Origin: Gloeomargarita sp. SRBZ-1_bins_9 | GTDB lineage: Bacteria; Cyanobacteriota; Cyanobacteriia; Gloeomargaritales; Gloeomargaritaceae | Length of the DNA: 64,000 nt | Assembly: GCA_039794565.1 (NCBI GenBank) | Contig: JAUQVX010000003.1 | Span: 62,001-126,000 of the forward strand | Direction of reading: 5' to 3' | Shown here: positions 49,102 to 57,553 of the stretch, one piece after another | Layout: each line of letters opens with the position of its first letter | Numbering within the stretch: position 1 is the first letter of the stretch | The notes under the pieces: generated by a model | Databases searched by the model: none | Told to the model about the DNA's origin: nothing | What the model saw: the letters and a program-made list of their open reading frames with translations, nothing else | Position numbers and translations under genes: made by a program

Positions 49102-49988
49102 TTTTTCAGGTAGGCCACCAGCCCCTGGGCGCGATGGTAGGCTGTGGTGTTGCCCTGCTGATGGAAAATCTGGGCGGCGCGACGGGCATCGGCGAGGGCA
49201 GCTTCCGTCTGTCCCAACACCGAGTAGGCCAATCCCCGCTGGAACCAGGCCTCCCCATGGTTGGGGTTCAAGGCCAGCACCCGGCTGAAATCCTGAATCG
49301 CCCCTTCCCGGTCGCCGCTGGCCGCCCGCACCCGTCCCCGCCCGTAATAGGCCCGCGGTTCGTCCGGCTGTTGCTGCAACCACTGGTCGTATTCCGCTAG
49401 GCTGCGGGCGTAGTCCTTCATCTCCCCATACAGGGCAGCCCGCTGGGCATGGGCTTCGGGGAAATGGGGCTGTAACAGCAAGGCTCGCCCCCAGTACTCC
49501 AACGCCGTTTCCTTTTGCCCCAGCCCCTGGTACACCAGCCCCAGGTTGTAACAGATTTCTGCACTCCCCGGCTCTAGACGCAAGGCCTGCCGCAAATCCT
49601 GCTCCGCCTCTGCCCAGCGGTCCAGGCGGCTATAGACCCAGGCGCGGATGGCATAAACCGGCCACCACCGAGGACACAAAGCCTGCACCCGGTCTAGGTC
49701 CGGCAAGGCGGCAGCGACTTTCTTTCCCCGGCAGTAGAGATAGGCCCGCAACACCAGCGCTTCCGGTAGCTCCCCCTGGAGGTGCAACGCCCGTTGACAG
49801 GCGGCCAGGGCCTCGGGGTACTTCTCCTGCTGGGTGTAAATCAACGCCTGCAACAGATGGGTTTCTGCCTGATGGGGCTGAAGGAGCAGAGCCTTATCCA
49901 GGGATACCAATGCCCTCGCTCCTTCGCCCTGCAACGCCTGTTGGACCCCTTGGGCAATGTAGTGGCCGATTTGCTCGCGCAGTTCCAT
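49098..49988 (-). CDS. TPR-repeat protein
   Basis: A 296-residue protein built of about seven tetratricopeptide repeats, for example YWPVYAIRAWVYSRL-like helices, AEICYNLGLVYQGLGQKETALEYWGRALLLQP and RAYYGRGRVRAASGDREGAIQDFSRVL. No signal peptide is seen. I start it at the ATG at 49988 (MELREQIGHYIAQG); the frame is open further upstream into the pentapeptide gene. It is coupled to rqcH, so a link to ribosome rescue is conceivable but not shown. Confidence 0.85.
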   Translation of the reverse strand: MELREQIGHYIAQGVQQALQGEGARALVSLDKALLLQPHQAETHLLQALIYTQQEKYPEALAACQRALHLQGELPEALVLRAYLYCRGKKVAAALPDLDRVQALCPRWWPVYAIRAWVYSRLDRWAEAEQDLRQALRLEPGSAEICYNLGLVYQGLGQKETALEYWGRALLLQPHFPEAHAQRAALYGEMKDYARSLAEYDQWLQQQPDEPRAYYGRGRVRAASGDREGAIQDFSRVLALNPNHGEAWFQRGLAYSVLGQTEAALADARRAAQIFHQQGNTTAYHRAQGLVAYLKK

Positions 49989-50046
49989 CGCTGCACCATG
50001 CCTGGCCCCTACCCCATGTTCCCACAGGAGGGATTGCGGCGCAAGT

Positions 50047-50475
50047 CTAGCGCGGGAAGCGTCGTGGGGGCAGCCCAGGTCGACCGGGAATTTCAATGAA
50101 ACCGCGGGGGCGGATACTGTCTTCTAGCTCCGTGCCCGTGAGAATGGCGCCTGTAAAATCGGCACCCCGAATATCGGCTCCCCGCAGGTCGGCATAGCGC
50201 AAATTGGCATTACGGAAATTAGCGCCCCGCAGGTCGGTATTGCGCAGGTTGGCCCCACTTAGGTCCGCCCCCTCCAGGTTGGCGCGGGTGAGGTCCGAAT
50301 CGGCCAAATCGGCGTTACGTAACTCCAACCGTCTTAGGTCGGCTTCCCGCAGGTCACAGCCCGTACATTTATTGGTGCGCAGTAATTGCCGGACATGTTC
50401 CGCTTCCGCGCCCTGGGCCGGCATCGCCAGCAGCGCTAACAACACCAAGGTAAGGGCTGAGCATTTACCGTTCAT
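50047..50475 (-). CDS. Exported pentapeptide-repeat protein
   Basis: A 142-residue protein with a signal peptide (MNGKCSALTLVLLALLAMPAQGA). The mature part begins with a Cys-x-x-Cys pair in RTNKCTGCDLREADL and then forms about eleven A(D/N)Lxx pentapeptide repeats, which build a right-handed beta-helix. A short proline-rich tail follows (IPGRPGLPPRRFPR). Similar small proteins are found in the cyanobacterial periplasm or thylakoid lumen. The function is unknown. Confidence 0.88.
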   Translation of the reverse strand: MNGKCSALTLVLLALLAMPAQGAEAEHVRQLLRTNKCTGCDLREADLRRLELRNADLADSDLTRANLEGADLSGANLRNTDLRGANFRNANLRYADLRGADIRGADFTGAILTGTELEDSIRPRGFIEIPGRPGLPPRRFPR

Positions 50476-50566
50476 GCAATCACCCCCTCAACTGACAGGT
50501 TGGGATGGCAGTCTCTATACCATTGGCCAGCGTATAACCAAACAGGAGAGACGCTGGCGGCCTAGA

Positions 50567-50695
50567 TAAAGTTTCCTGTCTGGGAAACCAGAAACTTTAA
50601 GATGGAAGTGAACCGAACTAGGTTCCCATGTTGCGGTCAAAACCACGTCCCTGATACTCCTGTGCCTATCAGGGAATCGCCACTGCCCAGGGCGA
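50567..50695 (+). promoter_or_regulatory. Structured leader upstream of the 12-TPR gene
   Basis: Four perfect stems follow one another: TAAAGTTTC/GAAACTTTA (50567-50575 with 50591-50599), GAACC/GGTTC (50610-50614 with 50621-50625), TCCCTGATA/TATCAGGGA (50648-50656 with 50667-50675) and TCGCC/GGCGA (50677-50681 with 50691-50695). An inner alternative, GTTTCC/GGAAAC (50571-50576 with 50583-50588), competes with the first. An 8-codon reading frame (50628-50654, MLRSKPRP) ends inside the third stem. It does not match a riboswitch class I recognise. Confidence 0.4.
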
Positions 50696-50717
50696 ATCGT
50701 TTACCGGACGGCTCCCA

Positions 50718-52019
50718 ATGATTGTGGAGAATTTCTTCATCCGGGCTTTTGATAAGGCGCGACGCGGGGATTACCAAGGGGCGATTCTGGATTATACCCA
50801 GGCGTTGCAGGTCAACCCCGGCGATGCCAAGGCCTTTAATAACCGGGGCTTTGCCCACTTCATGCTCGGGGACTACGAGCGGGCCATCCACGATTACACC
50901 AGTGCTTTGCAGATTGACCCCAACTTTGGCGAAGCCTATTACAACCGGGGGATTGCCCGCTTCATGGTGGGGGATTACGAGGGGGCCATTGCCGACTACA
51001 CCCAGGCGATTCAGTTGCGGCCCCAGGACCCCAAGGCCCACGGCAACCGGGGCTTTGCCCACCTGATGCTGAAAAACTACACCCAGGCGATTGCCGACTA
51101 CACGGCGGCCCTGGCGTTGCAACCCCAAGATGCCAAGGCCTACTACAACCGGGGGGTGGCCTATCTGGCTCTCGAGCAATACGCGGCGGCTATCGCTGAT
51201 TTTGACCAGGCCCTGCGGTACAACCCGGAGTTTGCCGAGGCCTACAACAAGCGAGGGAGCGCCTATTTCGAGTTGGGACACATCCAGGAAGCCCTGCGGG
51301 ACTATAACGAAGCCCTACGGCTCAATCCCGCCCTGGCGGAGGCCTACTACAACCGGGGGGTGGCCTACGGGGAGCTGGGGCAGGTCCAGCGGGAAATCGA
51401 AGACTACACGGAGGCCATTCGCTTTAACCCAGACTTTGCCGAGGCCTATTACAACCGCGGGATTGCCCGGTTCATCAGCGGCGATAAGGAGGGGGCGCTG
51501 GCGGACTACACCAAGGCGATTCAGCTCAACCCCGAAGACGCCCGTTGTTACAGCAACCGGGGCTTTGCCTACCACAGCCTCAACCGGCTCCCGGAGGCCA
51601 TTGCCGACTACACCAAGGCCCTGGAGCTGGACCCGGATTTGGCGGAGGTCTATAGCAAGCGGGGCAATGCCCGGTTTGACCTGGGGGATGTCACGGGGGC
51701 GATTGCGGACTACACCGAAGCCATCCGCATTAACCCCGATTACGCGGTGGCCTACTACAACCGAGCGACAGCACGCTTTGATCTGGGGGACGTGCTGGGG
51801 GAAATCGAGGACTACAACCGCACCCTGCGGCTCGACCCCAATTTTGCCGATGCCTACCTCAACCGGGGATTGGCACGCCTGCGGCTGGGGAACAAGCGGG
51901 AGGCCCTGGCAGACTTTCGCAAGGCGGCGTCCTTGTTTGAGCAGCGGGGAGACCAGGCCATGTATCAACAAATCATGGAACTCATCCAGAAGGTCGCCTC
52001 GAAGCCTAAGTCCCCCTAA
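50718..52019 (+). CDS. 12-repeat TPR protein
   Basis: A 433-residue protein that is almost entirely twelve consecutive 34-residue TPR units of very regular form (AEAYYNRGIARFISGDKEGALADYTKAIQLNPED and variants), capped by a short C-terminal helix. There is no signal peptide or membrane segment. Such arrays act as protein-binding scaffolds; partners cannot be read from the sequence. No ribosome site is evident before the ATG, and a folded leader precedes it. fabG follows after 38 bases. Confidence 0.9.
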   Translation: MIVENFFIRAFDKARRGDYQGAILDYTQALQVNPGDAKAFNNRGFAHFMLGDYERAIHDYTSALQIDPNFGEAYYNRGIARFMVGDYEGAIADYTQAIQLRPQDPKAHGNRGFAHLMLKNYTQAIADYTAALALQPQDAKAYYNRGVAYLALEQYAAAIADFDQALRYNPEFAEAYNKRGSAYFELGHIQEALRDYNEALRLNPALAEAYYNRGVAYGELGQVQREIEDYTEAIRFNPDFAEAYYNRGIARFISGDKEGALADYTKAIQLNPEDARCYSNRGFAYHSLNRLPEAIADYTKALELDPDLAEVYSKRGNARFDLGDVTGAIADYTEAIRINPDYAVAYYNRATARFDLGDVLGEIEDYNRTLRLDPNFADAYLNRGLARLRLGNKREALADFRKAASLFEQRGDQAMYQQIMELIQKVASKPKSP

Positions 52020-52057
52020 CTGTGGGATAATCATTGGGCTTGGGTAAAGAGACAACC

Positions 52058-52798
52058 ATGACACAGGAGTTACCCGTTGTGGTGATTACCGGGGCCTCCC
52101 GGGGAATTGGTCGAGCCACCGCTTTGGCCTTTGCAACCCATCCGGCGCGGGTGGTCATCAACTTTCATCGCTCCGTTACTGAGGCGGAAACGGTGGCCCA
52201 GGAGGTGGAACGTTTGGGGGGCCAGGCCCTGCTGGTGCCGGCGGATGTTTCCCAACCGGACCAGGTGGATGCTCTGTTTCAACAGGTCATGGCCCACTGG
52301 GGGCGGGTGGATGTGCTGGTCAACAATGCCGGGATCACCCGGGACGGGCTGCTAGTGCGCCTCAAGGACGAGGACTGGCACGCGGTTATCAACCTTAATC
52401 TCCACGGCGTGTTTTACTGCACGCGGGCGGCGGTGAAGCACATGCTGCGGCAAAAAGGGGGGCGGATCATCAACATCACTTCGATTGCGGGGGTGATGGG
52501 CAACCCCGGCCAGGCCAACTACAGCGCCGCCAAAGCCGGTGTGATCGGTCTAACCCGCACCGTCGCTAAAGAATACGCTTCGCGGGGCATTACGGTCAAC
52601 GCCGTCGCCCCCGGCTTTATCGCCACCGAAATGACGGCGGACTTGAAAAAAGACGAACTGCTTAAGCTGATTCCCCTGGGGCGTTTTGGCGAACCGGAAG
52701 AAGTAGCGGGGTTAGTGGCCTTTTTGGGGTTGCATCCGGCGGCGCGTTACATCACCGGCCAGGTGTTCCACATTGACGGCGGTCTGGTCATGGGGTGA
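52058..52798 (+). CDS. fabG: 3-oxoacyl-[ACP] reductase FabG
   Basis: A 246-residue short-chain dehydrogenase that reduces 3-ketoacyl-ACP with NADPH in fatty-acid elongation. The cofactor motif is TGASRGIGRA, NNAGITRDGLL follows, and the catalytic Ser-Tyr-Lys are in ITSIAGVMGNPGQANYSAAKAG. The C-terminal VAPGFIATEMT and YITGQVFHIDGGLVMG match FabG. I use the ATG at 52058 (MTQELPVVVITG). Its stop overlaps the opposing glycosyltransferase by 11 bases. Confidence 0.93.
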   Translation: MTQELPVVVITGASRGIGRATALAFATHPARVVINFHRSVTEAETVAQEVERLGGQALLVPADVSQPDQVDALFQQVMAHWGRVDVLVNNAGITRDGLLVRLKDEDWHAVINLNLHGVFYCTRAAVKHMLRQKGGRIINITSIAGVMGNPGQANYSAAKAGVIGLTRTVAKEYASRGITVNAVAPGFIATEMTADLKKDELLKLIPLGRFGEPEEVAGLVAFLGLHPAARYITGQVFHIDGGLVMG

Positions 52799-53888
52799 TG
52801 CCGGTCACCTCCCGGTACACCGCCAAGGTCTCCTGCAACAGCCGCCCAAAGGTGAAATGGGTTTCGTAACGGCGGCGTCCGGCTGCTCCCAGATGCTGGC
52901 GATGCTGGGGGTCCTGCACCAGCCGCTGGAGACACCGAACCAGTTGTTCCTGGTCCCCTGGGGGAATCACATACCCCGTCACCCCCGGAACGACCGCCTC
53001 TGCCGCCCCCCCCACAGCTGAGACCACCACCGGCAACCCCGCCCGCATGGCCTCCAAGGTCGAACGGGGAAAAGCCTCCCAGTGGGAAATCAGGGCAAAG
53101 ATGTGGGCCTGGGCCAACAAACGCGCCACATCGGTGCGATACCCCCAAAAGGTCACCCGCTCCTGCAAACCCAAGGCCTGGGCCAGGTGTTCCAGTTGGG
53201 GGCGCAGGGGACCATCGCCTACCACCTCCACCCGCACGGTTTTATCCGGTAGCTGGGCCACCGCCCGGAGCAAATCGGCGTGGGCTTTTTGGGGTTCCAG
53301 ACGACCGACCGTGATAATGCGCACAGGAGTTCCCCGTCCCGGTTGCGCCCGCAACTCCGGCTGAATATCCGGCATGGCGTTGTAAATGGTCACCAGCTTG
53401 GTGGGGGGAATGCCAATGGCCAGGCCCTGCTTGCAGATGGCAGCGGCAACGCAGATGATTTTGGGGGTGATGGCGGCCAACCGGCGCTCCAGGATGCGAT
53501 AGACCCCAGCCCAACGACTCGGCGCGGCAAACGACCACCCGTGCACCGTAAACACAAACGGTATCCCCCGCCGGTAACAGGCCAACCGGGCCAAAACCCC
53601 CGCCTTGCTGGAGTGAATCGAAACCAAATCCGGTTGCCAGCTTTTCAACAGCCCCTGCAGCGCCCAATAGGCCCATCCATCCTGCCAGGGATGCACCGGA
53701 CGTACCAACGACGGCAGGACCTGGTGGGGAATCCCCTGTTGGGCCAGCAATTGTTGGAAAGCTTCCCCCGCCCCCGAGGCCACCAGCACCGTATGACCCC
53801 GTTGCCGCAACTGCACCGCCAAATCCTTTACATGAATTTGCGCCCCGCCGATGGCATCCCCCCGCGTCACCACAAACAGAATGCGCAT
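52788..53888 (-). CDS. GT4-family glycosyltransferase
   Basis: A 366-residue retaining glycosyltransferase with the GT-B fold. The start RILFVVTRGDAIGGAQIHVKDLA is the usual GT4 opening. The C-terminal half has VGRLEPQKAHADLLRA and the donor-binding HWEAFPRSTLEAMRAGLPVVVSAVGG with the EX7E-type glutamate (E...E). It probably adds a sugar in capsule or lipopolysaccharide assembly. The ATG shares a base with the upstream epimerase stop. Confidence 0.9.
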   Translation of the reverse strand: MRILFVVTRGDAIGGAQIHVKDLAVQLRQRGHTVLVASGAGEAFQQLLAQQGIPHQVLPSLVRPVHPWQDGWAYWALQGLLKSWQPDLVSIHSSKAGVLARLACYRRGIPFVFTVHGWSFAAPSRWAGVYRILERRLAAITPKIICVAAAICKQGLAIGIPPTKLVTIYNAMPDIQPELRAQPGRGTPVRIITVGRLEPQKAHADLLRAVAQLPDKTVRVEVVGDGPLRPQLEHLAQALGLQERVTFWGYRTDVARLLAQAHIFALISHWEAFPRSTLEAMRAGLPVVVSAVGGAAEAVVPGVTGYVIPPGDQEQLVRCLQRLVQDPQHRQHLGAAGRRRYETHFTFGRLLQETLAVYREVTGITP

Positions 53889-54898
53889 TAGGCAATGCGA
53901 TAGTAATCCCGATACCAGGCCACAAATCGGGGGATACCTTCCTCGATGGGAGTTTGGGGGAGAAACCCCACCGCTGCGGTTAAATCCGCAATATCCGCGT
54001 AGGTTGCCGGCACATCCCCCGGTTGCAATGGCAGAAATTCCTTCACAGCCGGCCGTCCTAGGGCCTGTTCCAATACCTCGATAAACCGCAGCAAATTGAC
54101 CGGCTGGTGATTGCCAATGTTGTAGAGCCGGTAGGGTGCCACACTCACCCCGGGATGCAACGTCGTGCCCTGGGGTTGCGGCGTGGGGATATGCTCCAGC
54201 ACCCCCAACAACCCCTGCACCACATCATCGATGTAGGTGAAATCCCGTTCCATCTGGCCATAGTTATAGACCTGGATGGGCCGGCCTTCTAAGATAGCGC
54301 TGGTGAACTTAAACAGGGCCATATCCGGGCGTCCCCAGGGGCCATAGACCGTAAAAAAGCGCAACCCTGTCACCGGTAACCCAAACAGATAGCTGTAGGT
54401 GTGGGCCATCAACTCATTGGCCTTTTTCGTAGCCGCATATAGGCTGATGGGGTGGTCCACCGGGTCCCGCACCGAAAAGGGCATTTTGGTATTTAGGCCG
54501 TACACCGAACTGGAAGACGCAAACACCAGATGGCGCACTCCATGTTGGCGGCACCCCTCCAGGATGTGCAAAAAGCCCACCACATTGCTTTGGATGTAGG
54601 TGTGGGGCTGGTCCAGGGAATAGCGCACCCCTGCCTGGGCCGCCAGATGCACCAGCACATCCGGAGGAGATTGGGCAAACAACTGCTCCACCCCCTGCCG
54701 GTCGGCTAGGTCCAAATACACAAACGTGAACCGGGGGTCATCCTTAAGCTGCGCCAGCCGGTCCCGCTTCAGCTGCACATCGTAGTAGGGGTTGAGATTG
54801 TCAATGCCGATGACCCGCCGCCCTTGCTGCAGCAGCGCCCGCGCCAGGTGAAACCCGATAAACCCCGCTGCCCCCGTGACCCAAACCGCCTCCCTCAT
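53888..54898 (-). CDS. NAD-dependent epimerase, UDP-glucuronate 4-epimerase-like
   Basis: A 336-residue extended short-chain dehydrogenase. NAD-binding TGAAGFIGFHLARALL, catalytic SSSSVYG with YAATKKANE, and the closing RDFTYIDDVVQG and PGDVPATYADIADL sequences fit UDP-glucuronate 4-epimerases, which make UDP-galacturonate for surface polysaccharides. A related nucleotide-sugar epimerase cannot be excluded. It lies between the GT4 gene (1-base overlap) and the DUF3593 gene (4-base overlap). Confidence 0.88.
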   Translation of the reverse strand: MREAVWVTGAAGFIGFHLARALLQQGRRVIGIDNLNPYYDVQLKRDRLAQLKDDPRFTFVYLDLADRQGVEQLFAQSPPDVLVHLAAQAGVRYSLDQPHTYIQSNVVGFLHILEGCRQHGVRHLVFASSSSVYGLNTKMPFSVRDPVDHPISLYAATKKANELMAHTYSYLFGLPVTGLRFFTVYGPWGRPDMALFKFTSAILEGRPIQVYNYGQMERDFTYIDDVVQGLLGVLEHIPTPQPQGTTLHPGVSVAPYRLYNIGNHQPVNLLRFIEVLEQALGRPAVKEFLPLQPGDVPATYADIADLTAAVGFLPQTPIEEGIPRFVAWYRDYYRIA

Positions 54899-55182
54899 GG
54901 CGTCCCCACCTTTTGCCGCAGTGCCCGCCGCAGCCCGATCACCAAACTGGCATTGGCCACCGTCAGCCAGAACTCCGCCCCCCCATGCAGCCAGTCCACA
55001 TCTGCTAAGGAACGCCCATAGAACCGCTGCGCCGCCACCCCCGCCGGAATACTAATCGCCACAAACAGGAGCGTCAGACCGAACCCTATTTGAATCCCTC
55101 GTGGCGCTTTCGCCCGGGCCAGGCACCAGAGAAACCCCAGGTAGGGAAACAGCGACAGAGCAAACAGGACATTTTCCGTCAT
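54895..55182 (-). CDS. DUF3593 family membrane protein
   Basis: A 95-residue protein with three hydrophobic helices. MTENVLFALSLFPYLGFLWCLARA and SLADVDWLHGGAEFWLTVANASLVIGLRRAL are the conserved DUF3593 segments. The function is unknown. It overlaps the epimerase start and the end of the DUF2499 gene by 4 bases each. I start at the internal ATG, which matches the family; an open frame adds 14 residues. Confidence 0.82.
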   Translation of the reverse strand: MTENVLFALSLFPYLGFLWCLARAKAPRGIQIGFGLTLLFVAISIPAGVAAQRFYGRSLADVDWLHGGAEFWLTVANASLVIGLRRALRQKVGTP

Positions 55183-55448
55183 GGCGTGCGCATCAAATCC
55201 CAGGCCGCCCACCAGAGCGCGCAATTGCCCACCAACGTCAACCCCGCCTGTCCCATCACCAGCCAGTGCAGCGCCGGGTCATTGTCAAAAAAATGCCAGG
55301 TTATCGCACACATTGCCCCTCCCAACGCCGGCACCATCGCCCAAGTGAACTGCCGCCAGCCGTACTGCCAAAACAGCACCATTGCCGTCCCCCACTCCAG
55401 CACACTGGCGATATGGATCACCCAAGTTGGCCACGACAGGACATGCAT
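55179..55448 (-). CDS. DUF2499 family membrane protein
   Basis: An 89-residue protein with three hydrophobic segments. The conserved DUF2499 parts are MHVLSWPTWVIHIASVLEWGTAMVLFW, AMCAITWHFFDNDPALHWLV and QAGLTLVGNCALWWAAW. The family is found next to DUF3593 in cyanobacteria and, to my knowledge, in photosynthetic eukaryotes. The function is unknown. The stop overlaps the DUF3593 start as ATGA. Confidence 0.85.
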   Translation of the reverse strand: MHVLSWPTWVIHIASVLEWGTAMVLFWQYGWRQFTWAMVPALGGAMCAITWHFFDNDPALHWLVMGQAGLTLVGNCALWWAAWDLMRTP

Positions 55449-55473
55449 GAAGCCACCCTAGCACAGGCAATTC

Positions 55474-56295
55474 CTAGTTGGTTGACTCCTGGGGCAGACG
55501 CACCTTCGTCGCCAACCCCAACTTCTGCAGCGTCCAGATCATCATCCAGGTCACATCAATTTCCCACCAGCGCAAGCCGTGCCGGGCCGAGTGGGGAAAC
55601 GCATGGTGATTGTTGTGCCACCCCTCCCCAAACGCCAGCAGCGCCACCCACCAGCAATTGGTCGAGCGGTCCTTGCTGTCATAGGTGCGATAGCCATATT
55701 TATGCGTAGCACTATTCACAAACCAAGTAGCGTGATAGACCAGGACCAAGCGCACAAAAATCCCCCAAATCACCCAGGGCCAACCCCCCAGGGCAAACAA
55801 CAACAATCCCAGCCCAATTTGCAGGGGCAACATCCAATTTTGCAAAAACCGGTACACCCCATCCTGGTTAATGTCTTTCGTGTACTTAGGAATCTCCTGA
55901 TCCTGGGGCAAACGGTGCAACATCCAGCCCATATGGCTCCACCAAAATCCCCGATTCGAGTCATGGGGGTCGCCCTCCTGGTCAGAATACAGATGATGCA
56001 ACCGATGCAAGCCCACCCAATCGATCGGCCCCCCTTGACAGGCCAGCGTCCCGCAAAACGCCAGGAAATACTCCAACCATTTGGGCACCACAAAACTGCG
56101 GTGGGTAATCAGCCGGTGAAACCCCAAAGTAATCCCCAGCCCGCCGGTGATGAAATACAGCAGCAGCATTACCCCCACCGCACCCGGGTTAGTCATCCCC
56201 GGCACCAGGGCCACCAGGGCACCCCCGTGAATCGCTCCGATGAAAAAAATCGTTACCCAATCCAGCGGCAAGCGCGGCGCTGTCGTCGTGGTCAT
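55474..56295 (-). CDS. desC: Acyl-lipid delta-9 desaturase (DesC-like)
   Basis: A 273-residue membrane di-iron desaturase that puts the first double bond into membrane fatty acids. The three histidine boxes are HRLITH (after GITLGF), HRLHH, and HNNHH in GEGWHNNHHAFPHSARHG. Two pairs of helices are visible. The family is typical of cyanobacterial DesC and animal/plant stearoyl desaturases. It is the first gene upstream of DUF2499 on the same strand, with a 25-base gap. Confidence 0.93.
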   Translation of the reverse strand: MTTTTAPRLPLDWVTIFFIGAIHGGALVALVPGMTNPGAVGVMLLLYFITGGLGITLGFHRLITHRSFVVPKWLEYFLAFCGTLACQGGPIDWVGLHRLHHLYSDQEGDPHDSNRGFWWSHMGWMLHRLPQDQEIPKYTKDINQDGVYRFLQNWMLPLQIGLGLLLFALGGWPWVIWGIFVRLVLVYHATWFVNSATHKYGYRTYDSKDRSTNCWWVALLAFGEGWHNNHHAFPHSARHGLRWWEIDVTWMMIWTLQKLGLATKVRLPQESTN

Positions 56296-56407
56296 GTATC
56301 GAACCTAAAAGCAACCTTTCCTACCCTACCACAGAATCTGACCCCTGCAACCGTACCTTATCCACCCGTGGTACCTTGAAAAACACAGACTCAGTCCCAA
56401 ACTGCCC

Positions 56408-57553
56408 ATGGTGCGATTAGCCCTGGAAATCGTCCTAACGTTGTTGGTCGTTTGTAGTGCAATTTTCTATTTGTCCACTTGGGGGGTGACCCTGGCATTT
56501 GCCCGGGAGCAAAAGGGTTTGGTGTTACCCGAAAAAGTGGCGGGGGTTTCTTTGCTCATTCCCGTGCGGGGTTTAGATGAAGGTGCGGCCGAGAACTGGC
56601 GCTCCTTTTGTGAACAAAACCATCCCCAGTACGAAGTAATTTTTGGGGTGATGGACCCGGCGGACCCAGCGCTACCTTTGTTGCGGCAGTTGGTCGCAGC
56701 GTATCCCCATGTTTTTTTGATCTACGGTTTACCGGCCTATGGGGTGAACCACCAGGTCAGTAATTTGATGCATCTGCTACAGGTGGCCCGTTACGAACTG
56801 GTGGTGTTTGCCGACAGCGATATCCGGGTGACGCCCGATTATTTACGGACCGTGACTGCCCCTTTGCACCAACCAGAAATTGGCCTGGTGACTTGTGGGT
56901 ACATGGACCATCACCCACAATTTTTGGGGGCTGCCCTGGCGTCCCTGAATCGCTGCGTGGAATTTTTGCCGGCATTTTTGCTGGGACGGGTGCTGGATGG
57001 GGGCTTGCGCTATGCCCTGGGGCCGACGATTGCCACCCGTAAAGAGGTCATCCGCGCCTGGGGGGGGCTGGAACAGGTGGTCAATCGCATCGGTTCGGAT
57101 TTCCACATGGGGCGTTTGGCCCGGGCGGCGGGTTACCGGGTGGAAATGTCCCCTTATGTGCTGGATAACTGTTGTGGCCGGGAGTCGGTGGGGCAGGTAT
57201 TACAGCGGGAGTTACGCTGGGCAAGAACCATCCGGGTCAATCGGGGCTGGCCCTACTACGGTTTGGGCGCGACCTTTGGCCTGGTGTACGGGGGGCTGTT
57301 GCTGTTGGTCAGCGGCGGGGCAGGGTGGTCCTTGGCGTTGGTGCTGGGGATGTACCTGCTCCGGCTGGGACAAGCCGTGGCCGCTATCCAAGTCTTTCGC
57401 TGCCCGAGCCTCTACCGCTGGCTGTGGGTCCTGCCACTGCGGGATGTTTTGAGTTTTGGGGTGTGGCTGGCGGGTGCCGTCGGGCGGCGGGTGTACTGGC
57501 GGGGCCGCTGGCTGGCCATTCAACCGGGGGGGAGGTTGCAAAGCAGCGCCTAG
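56408..57553 (+). CDS. GT21-type ceramide-glucosyltransferase-like protein
   Basis: A 381-residue membrane glycosyltransferase. After an N-terminal helix come [30 protein letters not shown], the DSDIRV metal site and, near residue 280, [10 protein letters not shown], a (Q/R)xxRW motif. These fit GT21 (ceramide glucosyltransferases and the hopanoid enzyme HpnI). Three C-terminal hydrophobic helices follow. A lipid sugar acceptor is likely; ceramide itself is not. The stop overlaps chlD by 4 bases. Confidence 0.82.
   Translation: MVRLALEIVLTLLVVCSAIFYLSTWGVTLAFAREQKGLVLPEKVAGVSLLIPVRGLDEGAAENWRSFCEQNHPQYEVIFGVMDPADPALPLLRQLVAAYPHVFLIYGLPAYGVNHQVSNLMHLLQVARYELVVFADSDIRVTPDYLRTVTAPLHQPEIGLVTCGYMDHHPQFLGAALASLNRCVEFLPAFLLGRVLDGGLRYALGPTIATRKEVIRAWGGLEQVVNRIGSDFHMGRLARAAGYRVEMSPYVLDNCCGRESVGQVLQRELRWARTIRVNRGWPYYGLGATFGLVYGGLLLLVSGGAGWSLALVLGMYLLRLGQAVAAIQVFRCPSLYRWLWVLPLRDVLSFGVWLAGAVGRRVYWRGRWLAIQPGGRLQSSA

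Noticed and set aside
49102-49383. In-frame upstream extension of rqcH by 94 codons
   Set aside because: The extension crosses the TPR gene in another frame and has no NFACT similarity. The ATG at 49101 gives the conserved N-terminus and a 4-base overlap.
50718-52019. Tandem DNA repeat
   Set aside because: The periodicity of about 102 bases is the coding of twelve TPR units, not a separate repeat element.
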